64,000 nt of DNA from Pseudosporangium ferrugineum (GCF_003002065.1 NZ_PVZG01000001.1:806001-870000), one strand, 5' to 3'; positions 25,917 through 35,198 are shown, numbered from the stretch's first letter. Made by a program: numbers and translations. Notes: generated by a model from the letters alone, not told the origin.

Positions 25917-27434
25917 TCAGTGCCGGCGCAGCAGCTCGTGGGTCCGCTCGATCTGCGCCCACGACTCCGGCGCCACCGGGGCGGACGCCGCCCGGGCGAA
26001 CCCGCTCGCCAGGACGGGCTTCGACGGCGTGTAGAGCCAGGTGCGGAACAGCTCGTCGAGCTGGAGGCCGGAGACCTTCTCCGACAGCGCGATGAACTGC
26101 TCGGTGGTGGCGTTGCCGTACCGGTGCTCGGCCACCCAGGTCCGCAGGATCTCGAAGAAGTCGTCGTCGCCGACCGTGCGGCGCAGCTGGTGCAGGGTCA
26201 TCGCGCCGCGGTCGTACACGGCGCCGTCGAACAGGTTCGGCGCGGTCGGGTCGCCGGGCAAAACCGTCCAGAAGTCGGCGGGCTCCACCGCGTACAGATA
26301 ATCGAAGATCTCGTCCGCAGTGCCCTCGCCCTGCTCCTCGGACCACAGCCACTCAGCGTAGCTGGCGAAGCCCTCGTTGAGCCAGATCTCCTTCCACTGG
26401 GCCACCGACACCGAGTCGCCGAAGTACTGGTGGGCGTTCTCGTGCACGATCACCGACTGGTTGGCGCCGCCCCGGAAGAACGCCGACGAGTAGTTCGGCC
26501 GGGTCTGGTTCTCCAGCGCGAAACCGAGGGTGCCGGGCGGCGTCACCACGCCGCCGCGCGCGGTGAACGGCCACGGGCCGAAGACGCTCTCCTCCCATTC
26601 GGTGATCTCGGCCGTACGCTCCACGCTGGCCCGCGCGGCGGCGTCGTAGTCCTCCGGCAGCAGCTCCGAGTACGCGTTGATCACCGGCTCCCCCGACGCC
26701 GTGACGTCGCGGATGATGTCGTACTGCCCGATGGTGATGAACGCCAGGTAGGTCGCCTGCGGCTTGGCCGAGCGCCAGTACCACCGGGTCCAGCCGAGGA
26801 TCTCGGGCGACGGGTTACGCGGCTGCACCCCGTTGCTGATCACCTCGACGCCGTCCGGCACGGCCACCGAGACGTCGAAGGTGGCCTTGTCCGACGGATG
26901 GTCGTTGCTGGGGAACCACCACCACGCCTCCTCCGGCTCGCCCACGGCGGCGGCGCCGTCCGGGGTACGGATCCAGGCGGTGAACCCGGCCGCCTCCTTG
27001 TTGGACGGCACCCCGGAATACTGCACGACCACGGTCATGGCCTGGCCGTCGGCGACCGTGCGGGCCGGGGTGACGACCAGCTCGTGATCGCCACGCCGGG
27101 TGAACGTGGCCGCCCGGTTGTTCACCTTGATCGAGGCGACGTCCAGGATGAAGTCGAGGTTGAAGGAGCTCAGCTCCTGCTCGGCGGTGGCGAGAATGGT
27201 GGTCGTGCCGGTGAGCCGGTCCTCGTCCGGGTAGTACCGCAGCCGGATGTCGTAATGGGAGACGTCGTAGCCGCCGTTGCCGTAGTCGGGAAAATACTCG
27301 TCCCCGAGCCCGGGAGCGCCGGGGCTGGGCGCGGCGGCACGCGGGGCCGCGAGCGCGCCCGCGGCCGAGGCGGGGACGGCGGTGCCGGCGAGGGTCAACA
27401 CGGTGGCTGTCGCCGCCACCAGAAGTCGTCGCAC
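25917..27434 (-). CDS. Secreted M1-family zinc metallopeptidase
   Basis: Exported gluzincin aminopeptidase-like enzyme of 505 residues. A signal peptide covers residues 1-~24 (ending PASA). A beta-rich N-terminal domain is followed by the M1 catalytic region: FALENQT stands in place of the usual GxMEN exopeptidase loop, and VHENAHQYFGD gives the HExxH zinc site with the third ligand in the WLNEGFASY glutamate. A later Tyr-rich segment completes the site. GTG 27434 has a GGAAGGA ribosome site eight bases upstream. It hydrolyses peptides outside the cell; the altered GxMEN suggests changed N-terminal recognition. It is convergent to the caspase unit and not obviously linked to it. Confidence 0.93.
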   Translation of the reverse strand: MRRLLVAATATVLTLAGTAVPASAAGALAAPRAAAPSPGAPGLGDEYFPDYGNGGYDVSHYDIRLRYYPDEDRLTGTTTILATAEQELSSFNLDFILDVASIKVNNRAATFTRRGDHELVVTPARTVADGQAMTVVVQYSGVPSNKEAAGFTAWIRTPDGAAAVGEPEEAWWWFPSNDHPSDKATFDVSVAVPDGVEVISNGVQPRNPSPEILGWTRWYWRSAKPQATYLAFITIGQYDIIRDVTASGEPVINAYSELLPEDYDAAARASVERTAEITEWEESVFGPWPFTARGGVVTPPGTLGFALENQTRPNYSSAFFRGGANQSVIVHENAHQYFGDSVSVAQWKEIWLNEGFASYAEWLWSEEQGEGTADEIFDYLYAVEPADFWTVLPGDPTAPNLFDGAVYDRGAMTLHQLRRTVGDDDFFEILRTWVAEHRYGNATTEQFIALSEKVSGLQLDELFRTWLYTPSKPVLASGFARAASAPVAPESWAQIERTHELLRRH

Positions 27435-27861
27435 GGTCGGGTTCCTTCCGTCGGCGAACCGCGATGTGCGGTCCGGCCTGGATCAGTCGCCGCCGAACCT
27501 ATCGAAGTCCATCGACGGCCGCGCCCCCTCCGCCGGGCGCGGGAAGGACTCGCCCTCGGTCAACGCCGTCCGCCGTTCGCGCGATGCGCCTGGGCCGGGG
27601 TGAGGGAACCCGCCCGGCCTATCTGCGGCAGCCCTCGCGTGGGTCCGGCCCAGTCGGGAGGCTCGGCCCATGAGCGCTCTCGACTCGCCCGGATCCGCAG
27701 CTCAAGGCAGGGCCACGGGAGGCCGCAGGAACAGCGGGCGCGGCGGAACGGTCGCCACGGTCGCTTCTGATGCATCAGGACCCCCAGTCGAATTCCTATG
27801 ACTGAGAGTGACGCTAGGCGTGATCCGACCGAGGGTGATTACCTGCGGTAATCCTCCGTCC
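27435..27861. other. 427-base gene-free gap with palindromes
   Basis: The gap lies between the 5' end of the M1 peptidase gene and the 3' end of the XRE regulator gene, both on the minus strand. It should hold the M1 promoter. A 12-bp palindrome CTGATGCATCAG (27767-27778) and an inverted repeat GATTACC-TGC-GGTAATC (27837-27853) are visible; the latter begins nine bases after the regulator stop and may be its terminator. Short open frames here lack codon bias and ribosome sites and are not called. Confidence 0.5.
27837..27853 (-). terminator. Hairpin after the XRE regulator gene
   Basis: GATTACC and GGTAATC pair perfectly around a three-base loop, nine bases past the minus-strand stop codon. 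The flanking GAGG/CCTC could extend the stem after a bulge. No U tract follows. It could equally be an operator for a regulator. Confidence 0.4.
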
Positions 27862-29070
27862 TCATGCGACCCCAAGGCGGGATGCCAGCTCGCGGAGGTG
27901 CGTCCCGCCGGCGTCCGACCGGGCTCGCCGCAGCATCGCTCCCACGGTGTCGCGGACGACCGGCGAGAGTCGCACACGTTGCGGCGCGACACGTTCCGCG
28001 TTGACGAATTGCGCCAGAGCCTCCCCGTCCGCGCGGCGGGTCGAGGCGAGAGCCGAGCCGTACTCGATGTGGAACTGGGTCCGGCGGGAGAGGGAGTGGA
28101 TCCGCTGCGGAAAAATGGCGCGGGACAACTCGACCGCCCTGCCCGCCTCCCCGCCCTCGAACGCTATCGAGGCGCGCCACTGCGCAACGTTCGTCGGTCC
28201 GAAGTTCATCTGCGCGAAGCCGCCGCCGGGCAGGTCCTCCCCGAGAGAAGCAGCAGCATCTTGGGCCTCGTCGAGCCGGTCGCGTGCCGCAGCCGCGTTA
28301 CCGGAGATCGTCTCAGCCCATGCACTGGTGAGCTGGAGCATCCCGTATGCCTGCCGGACGGCGGGGGCGCCGAGATGGGGCTGGAGCCGGTCGGCGGTGC
28401 CGGCGGCGAGGCGCCGGCCGACGTCGCGGCTCTCCGGCGGGAGCATGTGGAGCCGGGTGTACTCCGCGAGCCCGAACCATTCCGGCTCCCCCAACTCCGA
28501 GGCGGCGAGGTGGCCACGCTCGGCCGCGGCCAGTGAAAGGTCGATGAAGCCCAGGTATTTGAGGATGAAGGCGGTGTGGTGGGTCGTGAGCGTGAGGAGC
28601 CGCAGCACCTCGGCCCGGCCGGCGGCGCGCGGGTCGTGGACCGCTGCGCTGAGGTTCCGCAGCAGTGGCGCGATCATCGGGGAAGCGGCCGAGTAGTCAC
28701 ACACCCGCCGAGCCTGCGCGAGACGGCCGACGTCGGCGCGGAGCTGGTCGAGTGACTTCCCCCCATGGGCCGGGAGGTCGAGGTAGGCGAGCCCGATGAG
28801 CGCGGCGCGGATCTCCGGGACCGGGGCGAGGGCCTGCGCGTGCGGGGCGTCGGCGGGCGCGTACGGCTGCCCGGTGAGATCGGCGACGGAGACCTGGAGC
28901 GCCTCGGCCAGCCGGACCAGTGTGGAGCGCTTGTCGATCTCCTTCAGGCCGGACTCGATCTGGGAGATGTAGCCCTGGGTCACCCCGGCGAGTCCGGCGA
29001 GGGTCTTCTGGCTCAGGGCGCGCTTGAGCCGCCAGAAACGGACGCGGGCGCCCGTGTAGTCCTCCGCCAC
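27862..29070 (-). CDS. XRE-family regulator with TPR-like C-terminal region
   Basis: Regulator of 402 residues. An N-terminal Cro/CI-type helix-turn-helix (about residues 9-65: LSQKTLAGLAG, VTQGYISQIESG) is followed by a long all-helical region resembling TPR repeats, the plan of many actinobacterial cytosolic regulators that respond to peptides or act in development. GTG 29070 is preferred over the seven-codon-longer start because a GGGAGG ribosome site lies directly upstream. An inverted repeat CACTTC/GAAGTG (29089-29094, 29112-29117) upstream may be an autoregulatory site. The target genes are unknown. Confidence 0.87.
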   Translation of the reverse strand: MAEDYTGARVRFWRLKRALSQKTLAGLAGVTQGYISQIESGLKEIDKRSTLVRLAEALQVSVADLTGQPYAPADAPHAQALAPVPEIRAALIGLAYLDLPAHGGKSLDQLRADVGRLAQARRVCDYSAASPMIAPLLRNLSAAVHDPRAAGRAEVLRLLTLTTHHTAFILKYLGFIDLSLAAAERGHLAASELGEPEWFGLAEYTRLHMLPPESRDVGRRLAAGTADRLQPHLGAPAVRQAYGMLQLTSAWAETISGNAAAARDRLDEAQDAAASLGEDLPGGGFAQMNFGPTNVAQWRASIAFEGGEAGRAVELSRAIFPQRIHSLSRRTQFHIEYGSALASTRRADGEALAQFVNAERVAPQRVRLSPVVRDTVGAMLRRARSDAGGTHLRELASRLGVA

Positions 29071-29088
29071 CTGACACCTCCCGGCAAA

Positions 29089-29117
29089 CACTTCCGACGG
29101 TACGTCAGCAAGAAGTG
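29089..29117 (-). promoter_or_regulatory. Inverted repeat upstream of the XRE regulator
   Basis: CACTTC (29089-29094) and GAAGTG (29112-29117) are perfect inverted copies 17 bases apart, 19 bases upstream of the GTG start. The size and spacing suit a dimeric helix-turn-helix protein, possibly the regulator itself. Confidence 0.35.
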
Positions 29118-29151
29118 ATCGCCTAAGCCGGAGCCCATGTGACGACGCGGG

Positions 29152-29793
29152 TCAGCCGCGCAGGTAGGCGAGCACCGCGCGGACCCGGCGGTGGTCGTCG
29201 GCGTCCGGGGGCAGGTCGAGCTTGGCCAGGAGGCTGCCGATGTGCTTGGCGACCGCCGCCTCGGTGACCACGAGGGCGCGCGCGATCGCCGTGTTGGAGC
29301 GGCCCTCGGCCATCAGGGCGAGCACCTCGCGCTCGCGGGGGGTGAGGCGCTGCAGCGGGTCGTGGCGGCGGCCGAGCAGTTGGCGGACCACCTCCGGGTC
29401 GACCACCGTACGGCCGCCGGCCACCTGCTCGAGCGCGCCGACGAACTCGGTCACCTCGCCGATCCGGTCCTTGAGCAGGTAGCCGACGCCCGCCGGGTGG
29501 CCGGAGTCGAGCAGTTCGGCCGCGTACGTCTGCTCGACGTACTGGCTCAGCACCAGGACCGGCAGCGCGGGGTCCGCGGCGCGCAGGGCGATCGCCGCCT
29601 GGAGTCCCTCGTCGCTGAAGCCGGGCGGCATGCGCACGTCGGTCACGACCACGTCGGGCCGGTGCTCGGCCACGGCCGCGTGCAGGGCGGGGGTGTCGGC
29701 GACGGCGGCGACCACCTCGTGGCCGAAGCGGCGCAGCATCCCGGCGATGCCCTCGCGCACGATCAGGCCGTCCTCCGCGATCACGACCCGCAC
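29152..29793 (-). CDS. LuxR-type response regulator of the second two-component pair
   Basis: Response regulator of 213 residues. The receiver has VVIAEDG at the first strand, the acceptor in VVVTDVRMPPG, and a lysine in GYLLKDRIGEV. The C-terminal LuxR helix-turn-helix reads LTPREREVLALMAEGRSNTAIA. GTG 29793 lies inside the kinase gene, overlapping it by 13 bases. The pair is divergent from an ABC permease gene, the usual arrangement for a drug- or lipid-responsive exporter. Confidence 0.93.
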   Translation of the reverse strand: MRVVIAEDGLIVREGIAGMLRRFGHEVVAAVADTPALHAAVAEHRPDVVVTDVRMPPGFSDEGLQAAIALRAADPALPVLVLSQYVEQTYAAELLDSGHPAGVGYLLKDRIGEVTEFVGALEQVAGGRTVVDPEVVRQLLGRRHDPLQRLTPREREVLALMAEGRSNTAIARALVVTEAAVAKHIGSLLAKLDLPPDADDHRRVRAVLAYLRG

Positions 29794-31019
29794 GGGATCT
29801 CCACGTGCACGAGGGTGGGGCCGCCGGGCGGGCTGGAGAGCGCGACGCTCCCGCCGACCGCGGCGACCCGGTCCGCCAGCCCGACCAGTCCGGTGCCGCG
29901 GTCCGGGTCGGCGCCCCCGCGCCCGTCGTCGCGGACGTCGAGGCGCAGCCGGCCGCCGTGCACCCCGGCGCTGACCGCGGCCCCCGCCGCGCCGCTGTGC
30001 TTGGCGATGTTGGCGAGCGCCTCGACCACCACGAAGTACGCCGCCACCTCCACCGGCTGCGGCAGCCGCCCGGTGAGCCGCAGGTCCAGCCGGACCGGGA
30101 CGGGCGCGTGCCCGGCCGCCTCGCCCACGGCCGCCGCCAGGCCGCGGTCGGTGAGGATCTTCGGGTGCACGCCGCGGATCAGCTCGCGCAGCTCGGCCAG
30201 CGCCTGCTTCGCGAGGTCCTGCGCGGCCACCACCGACGTCTCGGCCGGCGAGCCGGGCGCGAGTTCGAGGCGGGCCAGGCCCAGCTGCATGCTGAGCGCG
30301 ACGAGCCGCTGCTGGGCGCCGTCGTGCAGGTCGCGCTCGATGCGCCGGCGTTCCACCTCGAAGGCGTCGACGAGCCGGGCCCGGGAGCGGGTCAGCTCGA
30401 CCAGTTTCGCGTCGGTGTCGTCGCTGCGCGGGGCGAGGATCGCGCGGGCCATCGCCGCCCGCGCGCCGGCCCACGCGGTCACCGGGTAGGCCGCGATGAC
30501 GGCCGCCACCGGGGCCAGCAGGGTCAGCGGCAGGGTCGCCGACAGCGGCTTCTCGTCGATGTAGAGGGGCGCGAAGAGGAACGTGGCGGGCATGAAGATC
30601 GCCGTGCCGACGACCGCCGCGTCCATCCAGCACAGCACCAGCGCGGACATCATGGCGTAGCCGAGCTCGCGCCAGGTGGCCTGCTCGCGCAGCCGGAACA
30701 TCAGCCAGGCCCGCAGGCCCGGCTCGGGCGGGCGGCGGTGCGGATCGGGCAGCGCCTCACGGTCGATGAGCCGCATCCGCCAGCGCTCCAGCCGGCCGAC
30801 GGCGACCCCGGACAACACGGTGGCCAGATAGCCGGCGACGCCGATGACGACGACTGACAGGACCAGCCCGGCGCCGAGCAGCCCGAGCACCACGAAGGCG
30901 GTGGCGACGCCGAGCAGCGCGCCGCCGGTCAGGTAGGCCAGCGAGCGCCACGGCCACGACGACACCAGGAACCGGGTCGGGCGCATGGTCAGCGCGTCCA
31001 GGGCATTGCGGACCGGCAT
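29781..31019 (-). CDS. HisKA_3 histidine kinase with membrane sensor domain
   Basis: Sensor kinase of 412 residues. Two pairs of membrane helices (about residues 25-70 and 120-195) flank an Arg-rich cytoplasmic loop, an actinobacterial sensor-domain layout. The phospho-acceptor motif is ERRRIERDLHDGAQQRLVALS; the ATPase domain has EALANIAKHSGA and GTGLVGLADRVAAVGG. ATG 31019 is eight bases after a TAGCGT box, suggesting a nearly leaderless transcript. It pairs with the overlapping response regulator. Confidence 0.92.
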   Translation of the reverse strand: MPVRNALDALTMRPTRFLVSSWPWRSLAYLTGGALLGVATAFVVLGLLGAGLVLSVVVIGVAGYLATVLSGVAVGRLERWRMRLIDREALPDPHRRPPEPGLRAWLMFRLREQATWRELGYAMMSALVLCWMDAAVVGTAIFMPATFLFAPLYIDEKPLSATLPLTLLAPVAAVIAAYPVTAWAGARAAMARAILAPRSDDTDAKLVELTRSRARLVDAFEVERRRIERDLHDGAQQRLVALSMQLGLARLELAPGSPAETSVVAAQDLAKQALAELRELIRGVHPKILTDRGLAAAVGEAAGHAPVPVRLDLRLTGRLPQPVEVAAYFVVVEALANIAKHSGAAGAAVSAGVHGGRLRLDVRDDGRGGADPDRGTGLVGLADRVAAVGGSVALSSPPGGPTLVHVEIPCGS

Positions 31020-31130
31020 GGGCAGTGACGCTACCCGGGCGCCCGGCCCGTCACGGTAGTGCTGGATATACCTTCCACCGTCGCCGCAGCGTGACTGTGC
31101 CGCACGCCGCGGGCCGCAAGGCTCGACGCC

Positions 31131-31202
31131 ATGACCATCACGAGCATCGGCACCGGGAGGTGCTGCGCCGCGGTGCGCACGGCGCGGCTGGAGGAGCGAT
31201 GA
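31131..31202 (+). pseudogene. 23-codon mini-ORF, possible remnant of an ABC ATPase gene
   Basis: ATG 31131 opens a 23-codon frame starting MTITSIGTG and ending RLEER, with its TGA overlapping the permease ATG (ATGA). FtsX-type permease genes beside a two-component system normally follow an ATPase gene at this place. The peptide could be the two ends of a deleted ATPase gene, or a leader peptide. Too short to prove. Confidence 0.3.
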
Positions 31203-33517
31203 GCCTGGCCTGGACCATGGTGCGGCACCGGTTCGCCGCGTTCGCCGGCACCTTCGTCGCGATCGCCCTCGGCGTGGCCGTCGTCGCGGGGGCGACGACC
31301 CTGTGGGCGTCGTCGCGGCCGGAGGTGCCCGCCCGGCTGGCCGCCGCCCCCGTCGTCGTGCACTCCCCGAGCGTCGGCGGCGGCAGCGACAGCTATCCGC
31401 GGTACCGGTCCTGGACGGCGGCGGAGGCACGCGCCCTGGCCTCCCGCCTGGTGGCCGTCCCGGGCGTACGCGCGGCGGTCCCGGACCCGGCCTTCTACGT
31501 CCAGCGGCTCATCGGCGGGCGGGCCACCGGCGACCCGGATACGGCGCTGACCGACGGGCACTCGTGGGCGTCGGCGGTGCTCGGCGGCTATCGGCCGACC
31601 GCGGGCGTCGCGCCGCGGCGCGACGGGGAGGTGGCGCTGGCCGGCGCGGCGCCGGGCACCCGGATCGAGGTGCTGACCGCCCGCGGGCCGGCCACCTGGC
31701 GGGTCACGGCCACTGTGGACGGTCCGGGCTTCTACGTCGCCGACGCGACCGCTTCGGCGCTGGCCGGGGGCGTACGCGTCATCGGCCTGTCCGTCTCGGG
31801 CGATCCGGCGCGGGTGGCCGGGGAAGCGGCCACCGTGGCCGGCGCCGACGGGCTGGTCCTCGCCGGCGCCGACCGGGTGCGGCTGGAGGAGGAGGCGGTG
31901 ACCCGGGTCCGCTGGATCGGCGCGCAACTGCTCATCGCCATGGTCACGCTCGGCGGGTTCGTCGCGGTGTTCGTCGTCGCCTCGACGTGCGCGCTGAGCG
32001 CCGCGCAGCGCCGCCGGGAGATCGGACTGCTCCGGGCAGTCGGCGCGACGCCGGGGCAGGTACGCCGCCTCCTGTACGCCGAGACCCTGGTCGTGGCCGT
32101 CCTCGGCGGGGCCGTGGGCGTACCGGCGGGAGCCCTGGCCGCTCCCCTGCTGGCGCCGGTGCTGGTCGGCGCCGGTCTCGAACCGGCGGGGTTCTCGGTG
32201 ACCACGCAGCCGCTCGCGCTGGCCGGTTCGTTCCTGCTCGGCGTGGTGGTGGCGCTCGCCGGCGCCGGGGCCGCCGCCCGCCGTTCCAGCCGGATCCCGG
32301 CGCTGGACGCGCTGCGCGACGCCGCCGCCGAACGCCGGGCCATGACCGCCCCGCGCTGGGTGCTGGGCATCCTGACCGCGGCGGGCGGCGGCGCGCTGAT
32401 GGCCGCCCTGCCCGCGCTGCCGCTCACCACGCGGACCACCGCGGCACTCGGCGCGGCGATGCTGCTGCTCGTCGCGGGGGCCCTGCTCGCGCCCGCGATG
32501 ATCGTGCCGCTGGTCAGGGCCCTCACCCGGCCGTGGCGGGGCTCCGCCGTCGGCATGCTGGTGCGCGAGGGCACCCTGACCGGGGTGCGCCGGGTGGCCT
32601 CGACCGCGGCGCCGGTCCTGCTCACTGTCGGCTTCGCGGCGCTGCTCACCGGCACCGTCGCCACGATCGAGGCGGCGGCCGGGATCGACGAGGCCGCCGA
32701 GCTGCCCGCAACGCTGATCGCCGCACCGGACGGCACGCCGGGGCTCTCCGCGGACGCCGCCGACCGGCAACCGGGCGTGGCGGAACTGCCCACCGAGGTG
32801 GTGATGACCGTGGCCGGGCGCGCCTCCGCCTACGAGGCCACCGGCAAGGAGGGCGTGAACGGCATCCTGATCGGCAGGGACCTGCCCGGCCCGCCGCCGA
32901 GCGCCGAGGTGCGCTTCGCCGACGGCACGACGGCCCGGCTGCCGGTCACCGGCACGCACGACGGCCCGCCCGACCTCGTCACGCTCCCCTACGACCTCGT
33001 CCGGGCCCACGACCCGTCCGCGCTGACCGGCTCGGTGCTGCTGGACGGCCCGCCGGTCGCCGCGCCGGGGATGAAGGTGCTGCCGGTGCGCGACTACGTG
33101 CAGGGGCTGCTCGACGAGGAGGGCCGGATCATCGACATCTTCCTCGCCGTGCTGCTCGGCCTGGCCGTCGGCTACACCGGCGTCGCCGTGGCGAACACGC
33201 TGCTGATGGCCACCGCGGCGCGGCGCGGCGAGTTCGCGGCGCTGCGGCTGGCCGGCGGCGGGACGTCGCACGTGCTGCGGGTGACCTCCGCGGAGGCGCT
33301 GCTGGCCGTGGTCACCGGCACCCTGCTGGGTGCGGCGGTCGCCGCGGCGGCCCTGCTGGGCATGCGGCACGCGGTCGAGGCGGAGCTGGACCAGCGGGTG
33401 GACATCGTCATGCCGTGGTCACAGACCGCCCTGGTGGCCCTGACGTGCGCCATCGTGGCGGTCATCGCCGCCGCGGTGCCGGTGCTGCGCGCACGGCACG
33501 GGGCTGGGTCTCGATGA
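31199..33517 (+). CDS. FtsX/MacB-type ABC transporter permease
   Basis: Large ABC permease of 772 residues. The plan is one N-terminal helix, an extracellular domain (~residues 40-230), three helices, a central helix pair, a second extracellular domain, then three C-terminal helices. Both FtsX repeats show the RRREIGLLRAVGATPGQVRRL-like and RRGEFAALRLAGGGTSHVLR coupling segments. ATG 31199 has a GGAGGAG site. Such permeases transmit ATP hydrolysis across the membrane to export lipoproteins, lipids or peptides. No ATPase gene adjoins it, so the partner must be encoded elsewhere or lost. Regulation by the divergent two-component system is likely. Confidence 0.9.
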   Translation: MSLAWTMVRHRFAAFAGTFVAIALGVAVVAGATTLWASSRPEVPARLAAAPVVVHSPSVGGGSDSYPRYRSWTAAEARALASRLVAVPGVRAAVPDPAFYVQRLIGGRATGDPDTALTDGHSWASAVLGGYRPTAGVAPRRDGEVALAGAAPGTRIEVLTARGPATWRVTATVDGPGFYVADATASALAGGVRVIGLSVSGDPARVAGEAATVAGADGLVLAGADRVRLEEEAVTRVRWIGAQLLIAMVTLGGFVAVFVVASTCALSAAQRRREIGLLRAVGATPGQVRRLLYAETLVVAVLGGAVGVPAGALAAPLLAPVLVGAGLEPAGFSVTTQPLALAGSFLLGVVVALAGAGAAARRSSRIPALDALRDAAAERRAMTAPRWVLGILTAAGGGALMAALPALPLTTRTTAALGAAMLLLVAGALLAPAMIVPLVRALTRPWRGSAVGMLVREGTLTGVRRVASTAAPVLLTVGFAALLTGTVATIEAAAGIDEAAELPATLIAAPDGTPGLSADAADRQPGVAELPTEVVMTVAGRASAYEATGKEGVNGILIGRDLPGPPPSAEVRFADGTTARLPVTGTHDGPPDLVTLPYDLVRAHDPSALTGSVLLDGPPVAAPGMKVLPVRDYVQGLLDEEGRIIDIFLAVLLGLAVGYTGVAVANTLLMATAARRGEFAALRLAGGGTSHVLRVTSAEALLAVVTGTLLGAAVAAAALLGMRHAVEAELDQRVDIVMPWSQTALVALTCAIVAVIAAAVPVLRARHGAGSR

Positions 33518-33608
33518 AACAAGACCGAAACGGAGGGTTGGACCGGGACGACGGACATGCTGGGATCGAGGAGGACGTTCCGGCGGATCTGTGGAGGAGA
33601 CCCCAGCC

Positions 33609-35156
33609 ATGCTCAACCTCTCCGTGTTCCTCGAGGACAGCGCCCGGCACCATCCCGACCGCACGGCCGTCGTCCTGGGCGACCAGCGGCTGTCGTACGC
33701 GCAGGTCGACGCGGGGGCGAACCAGGTCGCCAACCTGCTCGTGTCGCGGGGGATCGGGCCCGGCGACAAGGTGGCGCTCTCCTGCCCCAACCTGCCGTAC
33801 TTCCCGGTCGTCTACTACGGGATTCTCAAGGCGGGCGCGGTCGTGGTGCCGCTGAACGTGCTGCTCAAGGGGCGCGAGATCGCGTACCACCTGGGCGACT
33901 CGGAGGCGAAGGCGTACTTCTGCTTCCAGGGGTCCGCCGAGCTGCCGATGGGCACCGAGGGCTACGCCGGGTTCGGCCAGGCCGAAGGCTGCGAGCACTT
34001 CTTCCTCATCACCGCCGACCCGGCGGCGCCGTCGACGGTCGAGGGCGCCGAGACGCTCGGGCAGGCGCTCACCGGGCAGTCGCCGGTCTTCGAGACCGTG
34101 CTCGCCGCCGAGAACGACCCGGCCGTCATCCTCTACACCAGCGGCACCACCGGGCAGGCCAAGGGCGCCGAGCTCAGCCACTCCAACCTGGTCCTGAACG
34201 CGCTGACCTGCAACCGGCTGTTCCAGAGCGCGCCGGCCACCGACACCCACCTGGTGGTGCTGCCGCTGTTCCACTCGTTCGGCTCCACGGTCAACATGAA
34301 CGCCGGCTTCTCCACGGCCGCCACGCTGGTGCTCATGCCCCGGTTCGAGGCCGCCGGCGCGGTCAAGCTGCTGGACACCGAGAGCGTGACGTTCTTCGCG
34401 GGCGTACCGACGATGTACTGGGGCCTGCTCAACGCCCTCACCGCCGACGTGGACGTGGACCGGATCGCCCGCACCATGCGCCGGGCGGTCAGCGGCGGCT
34501 CCAGCCTGCCCGTGGAGATCATCAAGGAGGTCCAGGCCCGGCTCGGGATCCAGATCCTCGAGGGGTACGGCCTGAGCGAGACCTCGCCGGTGGCCACCTT
34601 CAGCGACCCGGACAGCGACCCCCGCCCCGGCTCGATCGGCATCCCGGTCTGGGGCGTCGAGGTGAAGCTCATCGACGAGTCCTGGAACACGATCGAGGGC
34701 ACCGACGAGATCGGCGAGATCGCGATCCGCGGTCACAACATCATGCGCGGCTACTACAACCGCCCCGAGGCGACCGCCGAGGTGATGAACAACGGCTGGT
34801 TCCGCTCGGGTGACCTGGGCCGGCGCGACAAGGACGGCTACTACTACATCGTCGACCGGGCCAAGGACATGATCATCCGGGGTGGCTTCAACGTCTACCC
34901 GCGGGAGATCGAGGAGGTCCTGATGACCCACGAGGCCGTCTCGCTGGCGGCGGTCATCGGGGTGCCGCACCCGACCCACGGCGAGGAGGTCAAGGCGTAC
35001 GTGATCCGCAAGGAGGGCGCCACGGTGACCGAAGAGGAGCTCGTCGCCTGGGGCAAGGAGCAGATGGCGAGCTACAAGTACCCGCGGGTGGTCACTTTCG
35101 TGGATTCGTTGCCGATGACGGCGACGGGCAAGCTGCTCAAGCGCGCCCTGACCTGA
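33609..35156 (+). CDS. fadD: Long-chain acyl-CoA synthetase / AMP-dependent ligase
   Basis: ANL-superfamily fatty-acyl-CoA (or acyl-AMP) ligase of 515 residues. The P-loop-like motif is ILYTSGTTGQAKGAELSH; the adenylate-binding motif is LEGYGLSETSP; the hinge is SGDLGRRDKDGYYYIVDRAKDMI; and the C-terminal lysine lies in MTATGKLLKR. It activates a carboxylic acid with ATP and loads CoA. ATG 33609 has a GGAGGAGA site. It follows the permease gene on the same strand with a 91-base gap and is followed by a strong terminator. The gene symbol denotes the family, not an orthologue. Confidence 0.92.
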   Translation: MLNLSVFLEDSARHHPDRTAVVLGDQRLSYAQVDAGANQVANLLVSRGIGPGDKVALSCPNLPYFPVVYYGILKAGAVVVPLNVLLKGREIAYHLGDSEAKAYFCFQGSAELPMGTEGYAGFGQAEGCEHFFLITADPAAPSTVEGAETLGQALTGQSPVFETVLAAENDPAVILYTSGTTGQAKGAELSHSNLVLNALTCNRLFQSAPATDTHLVVLPLFHSFGSTVNMNAGFSTAATLVLMPRFEAAGAVKLLDTESVTFFAGVPTMYWGLLNALTADVDVDRIARTMRRAVSGGSSLPVEIIKEVQARLGIQILEGYGLSETSPVATFSDPDSDPRPGSIGIPVWGVEVKLIDESWNTIEGTDEIGEIAIRGHNIMRGYYNRPEATAEVMNNGWFRSGDLGRRDKDGYYYIVDRAKDMIIRGGFNVYPREIEEVLMTHEAVSLAAVIGVPHPTHGEEVKAYVIRKEGATVTEEELVAWGKEQMASYKYPRVVTFVDSLPMTATGKLLKRALT

Positions 35157-35169
35157 CGGTCCACCGGAC

Positions 35170-35198
35170 GCGCCCGCAGGGGGGGACCCTGCGGGCGC
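35170..35198 (+). terminator. Strong hairpin after the acyl-CoA synthetase gene
   Basis: A perfect 12-bp stem (arms 35170-35181 and 35187-35198) with a five-base GGGGA loop is followed by CCCCTTCC. It separates the acyl-CoA synthetase from the GlnX operon. Confidence 0.85.

Noticed and set aside
27702-27992. 96-codon minus-strand frame in the M1/XRE gap
   Set aside because: It overlaps the end of the XRE gene, has no ribosome site or promoter of its own, and the residue pattern looks random.
31025-31198. N-terminal extension of the ABC permease with a His-rich stretch
   Set aside because: The extension has no ribosome site, while ATG 31199 has GGAGGAG directly upstream and starts a normal membrane helix.
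33515-33608. Short frame starting at ATG 33514 between the permease and acyl-CoA synthetase genes
   Set aside because: It has no ribosome site, runs into the synthetase gene in another frame, and shows no codon bias.
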